In this document: piece by piece, positions 42,169-47,291 of the stretch | Position numbering within the stretch: position 1 is the stretch's first letter | Layout: every line of letters starts with the position of its first letter | Virus record (IMG/VR): IMGVR_UViG_3300021962_007682 | Span: 1-47,291 of that record | DNA: 47,291 nt | Origin: a virus | Strand: one strand, 5' to 3' | Position numbers and translations under genes: made by a program | The notes under the pieces: generated by a model | What the model was told of the DNA's origin: nothing | Database searches by the model: none | What the model saw: the letters and a program-made list of their open reading frames with translations, nothing else

Positions 42169-43382
42169 TATACTATTGATTTATAAAATTCAGCTCTATC
42201 TCTTGTAACATTATTTAAGTCATATCTATCTTTAACAGTTTCATATAATCTTTCTCCAAGATCGGTAATCATATTTGGATTGTCAACAAGTTTTTTAATG
42301 TTTTTGGCCCAGTCACTATGATTATTATTTTCACCAACTAATAAAGCATTACCGTCAGTAAAATTACCACCATTTAGTGCGTGTTTTAAATCTATTATAT
42401 AAGGACCAATATTAGATGCAATTAATGCCTTTTTATAAAAACCAGCCTCAATTACTTTTAATTGTGATTTCATTCTATTAAAGATATGGTTTTTAATTGG
42501 TGCCAATGAAATATCAAACTTAGCATAATTTTTAGCATAAGTTGTGACTGGTCTAGTCCAAACCCTAACATAGTTTTCATTCATAATACCTGCATAATCA
42601 TTTTCAGTAAATGTCTTTAGATAGTCCATATACTTTGGTGTGATAATTTTATAATTATTTGTAAAAATTTCTTCGTATTTAACCCAAACAGTTTCTTCTG
42701 GTTTTATAGGTCTTTGTGTTTTTTGCCCTGTTTGTTGGTTTATCTCTGTTACGCTACCACGAATATCAAAACCACAAATATAATATTGTAGCTTATTTTG
42801 AATTGGAGATAATTTAGATACCATACCATCTAACAATTTTAAGTCATGTAAATGTGATGACCCACCAAGCCAACCAACTCTAATTTTTTCAGATGGTTCA
42901 GTTTTTTCATTAAATTGAGGGTCGTTAGGGTCAATTGCGTTTGGAAAAATAACCACGTTTTTGTTAAACTTTTTAATTTCATTTGCAAATAACTCAGTTG
43001 TTGTTGTAACGTAATCTACAATTTTTAAGTTATTAACTATCTTCTTGTGAATTTCCTCTTTAACTATTATTTGGTGTATTGGGTGTTCTTTGGTTGGTAA
43101 CCAATAATCATCGATATCACAAATAACAACAATACCCATACTCTTTAACTTATGGATTAATTCTACGCATTTTTCATAGTCTTGACCAATATTTCTATGA
43201 AAATGAACTATTTGGTAATTCTTCCAAAAGTTAATATCATCAACATTTACTGTGGGGTTAATATCAACGTGAAATTCGTTAGGATATAAATTTTGTAGTT
43301 TAACGTGTGGATCGACTGACCGGTATTTACCAACTCCAGAACCATCTGATGGGATTACTAATACTTTAATTTTTTGACTCAT
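42168..43382 (-). CDS. GT4-like glycosyltransferase
   Basis: A 404-residue GT-B protein. VLVIPSDGSGVGKYRSVDPH is at the start, VICDIDDYWLP in the N-terminal half, VGWLGGSSHLHDL opens the donor half, and SQLKVIEAGFYKKALIAS takes the place of the E-x7-E region. It is probably the first gene of the glycan island transcript. The 95 bases before it hold the terminator of the gene at 43478 and no late-type box. Confidence 0.8.
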   Translation of the reverse strand: MSQKIKVLVIPSDGSGVGKYRSVDPHVKLQNLYPNEFHVDINPTVNVDDINFWKNYQIVHFHRNIGQDYEKCVELIHKLKSMGIVVICDIDDYWLPTKEHPIHQIIVKEEIHKKIVNNLKIVDYVTTTTELFANEIKKFNKNVVIFPNAIDPNDPQFNEKTEPSEKIRVGWLGGSSHLHDLKLLDGMVSKLSPIQNKLQYYICGFDIRGSVTEINQQTGQKTQRPIKPEETVWVKYEEIFTNNYKIITPKYMDYLKTFTENDYAGIMNENYVRVWTRPVTTYAKNYAKFDISLAPIKNHIFNRMKSQLKVIEAGFYKKALIASNIGPYIIDLKHALNGGNFTDGNALLVGENNNHSDWAKNIKKLVDNPNMITDLGERLYETVKDRYDLNNVTRDRAEFYKSIV

Positions 43383-43444
43383 ACTTAATTTTACTTAAAT
43401 TATCAATAAAGTATAGTTGTTATTTTACATTATGTCAATTTTAT

Positions 43445-43474
43445 TAAATAAAAAACCCTCCATTTGGAGGGCTC
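43445..43474 (-). terminator. Minus-strand terminator
   Basis: CCCTCCA / TGGAGGG stem (43456-43471) with, on the minus strand, a following T run. It ends the unit of the gene at 43478 and separates it from the glycan island. Confidence 0.85.
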
Positions 43475-43477
43475 TTA

Positions 43478-44104
43478 TTAGGATTTAATTTTTTTTACTT
43501 TTGTGACTTTTCCTAAGAAAATGTGGTTACCAACTTTAAATTGTATCATATCGTTTGAGTTAGTTGTTGATTCGACTAACATTCCAGCCTCCATTAGTTC
43601 CTCTCTAATAACATCTCTAACTGTATCTCTAACAATATCTCTAATCATAGTCTTAAGATCTTGATTTGATGTTACTTGTTGGCTCATTCTATTTTCATTA
43701 ACAATTTGATTTTGAGTATTAACATTAGACTCTTTATTTGTTCCCATTAATCTAGATGCCTTTTCGACTAACTCATTACTAATACCAACATTAGTGTTAA
43801 CACCCATTGTTGGTTTCTCTATTGGATGTTCAATCATTAGTCTTTTTATTTCTTCAGGTAATCTTGAGTTTATAATTCTATCTTGTGTTGGAACTTCTGT
43901 GTTATATGTTTTTGTGGTTTCTTGTTCCATAAGTCCTTCTGGAATATTATACGTTGCTGGTAATGGGTTAAAGTTACTAACCTGTGGTGAGTCACCAATA
44001 TTTAAGTTTGGGCTACCATTTTGACCTCTACCAATGGAGTCATGTTTATCCATTATTTTTTTAGACATCATTAATTTTGCCATTAAATTTTGTTCTGAAT
44101 TCAT
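43478..44104 (-). CDS. Putative virion protein with coiled coil
   Basis: A 208-residue protein: a disordered Asn/Pro/Thr-rich middle, then a helical stretch with a regular Arg/Asp/Val pattern (MIRDIVRDTVRDVIREELME) near residues 150-170, and a small beta end (FKVGNHIFLGKVTKVKK). Its function is unknown. It is the last gene of a five-gene unit starting at 46111. Confidence 0.55.
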   Translation of the reverse strand: MNSEQNLMAKLMMSKKIMDKHDSIGRGQNGSPNLNIGDSPQVSNFNPLPATYNIPEGLMEQETTKTYNTEVPTQDRIINSRLPEEIKRLMIEHPIEKPTMGVNTNVGISNELVEKASRLMGTNKESNVNTQNQIVNENRMSQQVTSNQDLKTMIRDIVRDTVRDVIREELMEAGMLVESTTNSNDMIQFKVGNHIFLGKVTKVKKIKS

Positions 44105-44105
44105 A

Positions 44106-44492
44106 TTAATTATTAAATTCTGCGTTTATTATAACCCTAGTCATACTCTTATCTCCATTAGGATTGTAATTTGGTCTAGCCTCATTAAAATTCTCCAAAG
44201 TTTCTTTATATGTAATAATTTTATCAACTCTAAATAATCTCCAACTAGGTAGAGGCTTTTCACCTAGATACGCCCTATGTGACGCACCTTCTAAATCCCA
44301 AGCCCTTAAAACTGGGTTACCCGCCTTACTATATCCATAACAAACTGGCTCAACAATTCTAAGTCCTTTTCCTCCAGGTTCATCACCATCATAATAAATA
44401 ATAACACGTTTTTTCTTTTTTATCGAATCAACTATATCATTTATTGATGCTATCTCAAGTATAAGATTTCTATGTATATTGTAAAGATTCAT
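44106..44492 (-). CDS. WYL-like small protein with leader peptide
   Basis: A 128-residue protein. The first 13 residues (MNLYNIHRNLILE) end in I-L-E before Ile, compatible with the prohead-protease rule. Residues about 28-95 resemble a WYL domain: RVIIYYDG, LRIVEPVCYGYSKAGNPVLR, then LPSWRLFRVDKI. WYL domains are ligand- or nucleic-acid-binding SH3-like folds usually found in regulators. Here it stands alone without a DNA-binding domain. The domain call is by eye. Confidence 0.6.
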   Translation of the reverse strand: MNLYNIHRNLILEIASINDIVDSIKKKKRVIIYYDGDEPGGKGLRIVEPVCYGYSKAGNPVLRAWDLEGASHRAYLGEKPLPSWRLFRVDKIITYKETLENFNEARPNYNPNGDKSMTRVIINAEFNN

Positions 44493-44779
44493 TAAACAGT
44501 TGGAGTGGTGTATGGCTTATCTACTTGGTATTCATTTATTTTTATCTCATTTACCCTCTCAATAATATCAACCGATGACCCACCATTTGCGGTATCTAGA
44601 AAAACACCAGTACCCTTACCAAACTCATCACCATCTGATATTGCATCGGGATTTGTTTGGGAATACTCATTTGTTGGTTTGTAGTCATTTTTTGGAATCA
44701 ATCTATTCCTTTGTTCTACGCCAATAGTTCCTAATTCATTTAGAGGTTGGCTAAAATCTAATCTTTCTGTCGCTGGCAT
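44492..44779 (-). CDS. Small hypothetical virion-type protein
   Basis: A 95-residue, Asn/Gly/Thr-rich, likely extended protein without recognisable domains. It overlaps the start of one neighbour and the stop of another by single bases, typical of translational coupling. Confidence 0.55.
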   Translation of the reverse strand: MPATERLDFSQPLNELGTIGVEQRNRLIPKNDYKPTNEYSQTNPDAISDGDEFGKGTGVFLDTANGGSSVDIIERVNEIKINEYQVDKPYTTPTV

Positions 44780-45249
44780 TATAATTGTTTTTTCATTATT
44801 TGGTTTATCCTTTTAAGGTTTTCAGTTATTTTAATATCATCAGTGAAAGTACTATGCTCTTTTGATGGTCTATTTAAATCCGCTAACCAACCCATCTTTT
44901 CAGATAAATCAGTATCAATAGGATCTATATTATATTCTTTTTTAATTTCTTTATATGTATTGTCATCCCTTCTTAATCCATCTAAAGTTCTATCAACCCA
45001 ACTCCTCATATAGTCAGCACCATTTAGTATAAATGGAGCGTCTTTACCGTCTCCACTATATTCATCAAACCAATTTTTAATTCTACCTAATTGCTGGTAT
45101 GTAGCATAACCAGTATTCCTTAGTTCTTGGTTTCTATTATGCCCCTCCATATTAGCGTTAGAGTTTGGGATATGATTAAAGCAAACCTCTAGATACTCTA
45201 AAATTTCTTTAGGTAAATAAATAATTTTATTATATAAATCTTTATTCAC
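44779..45249 (-). CDS. Hypothetical protein
   Basis: A 156-residue, helix-rich protein with two Trp-containing segments (RIKNWFDEYSGDGKDAPFIL, then MRSWVDRTLDGLRR). No family is recognised. It overlaps its upstream neighbour by eight bases and is part of the five-gene unit. Confidence 0.55.
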   Translation of the reverse strand: MNKDLYNKIIYLPKEILEYLEVCFNHIPNSNANMEGHNRNQELRNTGYATYQQLGRIKNWFDEYSGDGKDAPFILNGADYMRSWVDRTLDGLRRDDNTYKEIKKEYNIDPIDTDLSEKMGWLADLNRPSKEHSTFTDDIKITENLKRINQIMKKQL

Positions 45250-46111
45250 CTATCTTAAGATATTTTATCAATTTGTTTATATCAATATCCTCTTTTTCTG
45301 CAATTTTTTTTATAGAGTCTAAATTCCTATATAATATTTTTGTTATTACACTATCTTCATCATCGACTTTAACTTTCTGAACATCATTATCTTTATTTTT
45401 CTTTTTTAACAATAATTCATCTATTAAATCAACCATTTTTCTTTTACCTAATTCGACTATTCTTTGTTGACCCTCCTTATCTAATTTAGGATCAAATCCA
45501 AAACTCATACAACGTTCATATTTTTCAAAAGGATCTTCGATTTCTAATTCATCAAAAATTTTATAACAATCTTTAAATGTTTTAATGTTGTCATCAAAAA
45601 TCTCATCATAACCATAAGCGTCAGAAAAATCTTCTTCGTCTAATACTTTTTTATCTTCATCTGATTCACCATAGTAAATTCTAGCTTTAAATGGAAAAGT
45701 ATCACCAGCCTGTCTAACTAATGCCGCACGCATATCTTGAGTCCAATGAGTATGTTGTCCCATATCTAAAATTGGGATATCTGAGTTTAAAAAACTACCA
45801 TCATCACCAATAAGCTCAGTTATTTCACCATCTTCTTTTTGATCCTTATTTTTTTTATATTTATTTTTTAACTTATTAATAATAGTTGTTAGCTTACTCT
45901 TAGATTTTGTTCTATCCTTAAGTAAATTTCTAATCATATTTTTTACATCATTTTCAGCATTTTTTGGTAAATCAAGTTTCGTATCACTTTTTCTAGCCTC
46001 ATTTATTGTCCCAATAGAAGATGAGTAATATAGTGATATGTCACCATTATTTCTTTTTTTTAAGAAAAAATAGTAAGGACTACTAAAATATTCAGTTTCA
46101 AAATTAATCAT
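45242..46111 (-). CDS. Hypothetical protein, head of a five-gene unit
   Basis: A 289-residue protein. Residues 30-42 contain GTINE followed by ARKS, a possible prohead-protease site. A Lys-rich helical region follows, then a globular part with HTHWTQDMRAALVRQAGD and an acidic and Lys-rich end. It has its own late-type box 13 bases upstream, and is divergent from the gene at 46165. The function is unknown; the box suggests late expression. Confidence 0.6.
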   Translation of the reverse strand: MINFETEYFSSPYYFFLKKRNNGDISLYYSSSIGTINEARKSDTKLDLPKNAENDVKNMIRNLLKDRTKSKSKLTTIINKLKNKYKKNKDQKEDGEITELIGDDGSFLNSDIPILDMGQHTHWTQDMRAALVRQAGDTFPFKARIYYGESDEDKKVLDEEDFSDAYGYDEIFDDNIKTFKDCYKIFDELEIEDPFEKYERCMSFGFDPKLDKEGQQRIVELGKRKMVDLIDELLLKKKNKDNDVQKVKVDDEDSVITKILYRNLDSIKKIAEKEDIDINKLIKYLKIGE

Positions 46112-46124
46112 ACAAACTTTTTAA

Positions 46125-46132
46125 TATAAATA
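46125..46132 (-). promoter_or_regulatory. Late-promoter-like box (minus strand)
   Basis: TATTTATA on the minus strand, preceded by AG, 13 bases before the ATG at 46111. Confidence 0.62.
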
Positions 46133-46145
46133 CTTTGATTTGTGG

Positions 46146-46153
46146 TATTTATT
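46146..46153 (+). promoter_or_regulatory. Late-promoter-like box (plus strand)
   Basis: TATTTATT, preceded by GG, 11 bases before the ATG at 46165. Two boxes, one per direction, share the 53-base divergent gap. Confidence 0.58.
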
Positions 46154-46164
46154 AATAAATAATT

Positions 46165-47291
46165 ATGGCTTACCAAAATATTAATCAATATAACTATAAA
46201 AAGTATGGTCTTAATATTATCTATGATGGAATGGATATGTCCTTAGCATCAGATGAACGAGATTATAATGAAGAGGTTGTTTTTTCACCATATATTATAG
46301 CGCAAACATACGGTAACAAATTACCTTTTTATTTTGACTTAAACGATACTGATATATGTCAGAATATTAACCTATATTATAAAGATTTTAATCCTAACAA
46401 TATTTTAGTCTCACAAAACTACTACGACCCAAATAACGATAATTTTAATTGTTTTTCTGCGACATCATCATGTGACATTGGTTTTACTGGAATTGACAAT
46501 GGTTTAGTTGATAACATTAGTAATCAGACAATTTATTTCACAAATGGTATTTTTGAACCATCAGTTAAATTTAGTAGAAAATATTTTGATAGAAGACTAA
46601 AGTTATTTCAAGTAACTGGTTATACCGGATCGTATGAAAGATTCGAAGCTTTTAATAAAAATACTTTATATGAAGTTGTCAGTAAAGAAGATGTAAACTT
46701 TGGTAGATACCATGATTTGTATGGGGGGTTTTACCAAGGGTTTTATAAATTATTTGGTTATGATTATGATATATTCCCAGAAAGAGTTAATAAAGGTTGG
46801 AGTGTTGAGATGGTTTTAAGACCTAGACTATATGATGAATACACGCCAGGACCAAATGAAACTACTTTAAATCAAATATACCCAAATAATAAAAATACGT
46901 TTTTTTATTTAGGAGCTAGAGCTGAAAATAAGTTTTACCATTATGCGGATGGGACACCAGAATGTTTTAGTGCCTACACTAGAGTAACAACTCCATTAGC
47001 TGAGTGTTTAGAAACTTGCGCTTGTTGTAATGATAATATAACAAATAGTAGATGTATATATCTTTATCCACCAAGATCTATAAATGGTTTACATGATCCA
47101 CACGTGAATTATGGTTGTAATAGTTGTGGAGGAAATGTTGTTAGCGCGACTACTTGTGGTTGTGGATGCTATGACTCAAAATGTACTAGCTGTGGGTGGG
47201 AATGTAAAACGCATAATTGCGATGAAATTATTTTAGTAACCCCAACCCCAACACCGATACCTAGTCAGACACCAACTTGTAATACACAACA
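46165..47291 (+). CDS. Large Cys-rich structural protein, 3' end outside window
   Basis: An intact frame of 375 codons with no stop before the edge. It starts MAYQNINQYNYKKYGLNIIY. The N-terminal 280 residues are rich in Asn, Tyr, Phe and Asp. A Cys-rich segment follows: CACC at about residue 287, then a dense CxC/CxxC cluster at about 319-352. A Thr/Pro-rich linker leads off the end. Composition and a late-type box suggest a tail, fibre or adhesin protein. The cysteine cluster could bind metal or form disulfides. Confidence 0.7.
   Translation, partial: MAYQNINQYNYKKYGLNIIYDGMDMSLASDERDYNEEVVFSPYIIAQTYGNKLPFYFDLNDTDICQNINLYYKDFNPNNILVSQNYYDPNNDNFNCFSATSSCDIGFTGIDNGLVDNISNQTIYFTNGIFEPSVKFSRKYFDRRLKLFQVTGYTGSYERFEAFNKNTLYEVVSKEDVNFGRYHDLYGGFYQGFYKLFGYDYDIFPERVNKGWSVEMVLRPRLYDEYTPGPNETTLNQIYPNNKNTFFYLGARAENKFYHYADGTPECFSAYTRVTTPLAECLETCACCNDNITNSRCIYLYPPRSINGLHDPHVNYGCNSCGGNVVSATTCGCGCYDSKCTSCGWECKTHNCDEIILVTPTPTPIPSQTPTCNTQ

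Noticed and set aside
1-47291. tRNA genes, integrase, transposase or CRISPR array
   Set aside because: Gaps between genes are too short for tRNA clusters (longest about 145 bases) and no matching protein motifs or repeat-spacer pattern were seen.

Overview
The window is a piece of a strictly lytic-looking, T4-like contractile-tailed phage genome. It is very AT-rich and almost entirely coding. Three things point to a Bacteroidota (flavobacterial-type) host. Start codons are preceded by A/T-rich leaders with no Shine-Dalgarno sequence. Several proteins begin with the IRLTESDL-type leader common in Bacteroidota phages. The phage carries a ribosomal protein bS21 homologue whose C-terminus resembles the flavobacterial one. 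No integrase, repressor, tRNA, IS element or CRISPR array was seen. All assignments come from reading the sequence and from remembered families; no search was run.

Layout. (1) 1-12.7 kb, mostly + strand, is the head module: two basic/acidic proteins, large terminase (gp17-like), portal (gp20), a core-type protein, a minus-strand bS21, prohead protease (gp21), an acidic leader-bearing protein, acidic scaffold (gp22-type position) and major capsid protein (gp23). Hairpin terminators separate the units. (2) 12.8-17.4 kb holds small genes on both strands, many with a short N-terminal peptide ending in (I/L/V)-x-E, the T4 prohead-protease cleavage signature. (3) 17.2-23.7 kb, minus strand, is a tail/baseplate block including a gp5-like OB-fold hub protein, followed upstream by a gp55-like late sigma factor. 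(4) 23.7-43.4 kb, minus strand, is a 20-kb glycan island: about ten glycosyltransferases (GT2, GT4, GT10, GT11, GT25, GT29/GT42-like), an FkbM methyltransferase, a Gmd/ColD/Fcl-ColC set for a GDP-6-deoxy or 3,6-dideoxy sugar, and an SIS/SDR/AroB-like/CMP-sugar-synthetase set for a second activated sugar. PhoH, a HAD protein, dUTPase and a DEDD exonuclease are interleaved. (5) 43.4-46.1 kb, minus strand, holds virion-type genes of unknown function, including a WYL-like protein. (6) 46.2 kb to the end, + strand, holds the start of a large Cys-rich structural protein.

How it works together. An RTATTTATWA box, typically 11-13 nt before the start codon in coding orientation, marks most virion transcription units on both strands. 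It was not seen before start codons in the glycan island. With the gp55-like sigma factor it is the best candidate for the late promoter. The prohead protease, the matching cleavage site in the capsid protein (after residue 60) and the family of leader peptides suggest that a set of small proteins is packed into the prohead and processed there. The glycan island looks able to make its own nucleotide sugars and to decorate the virion or the host surface. The phage bS21 has His where the host-type protein has the Tyr reported to help hold the anti-Shine-Dalgarno, so it may retune host ribosomes.
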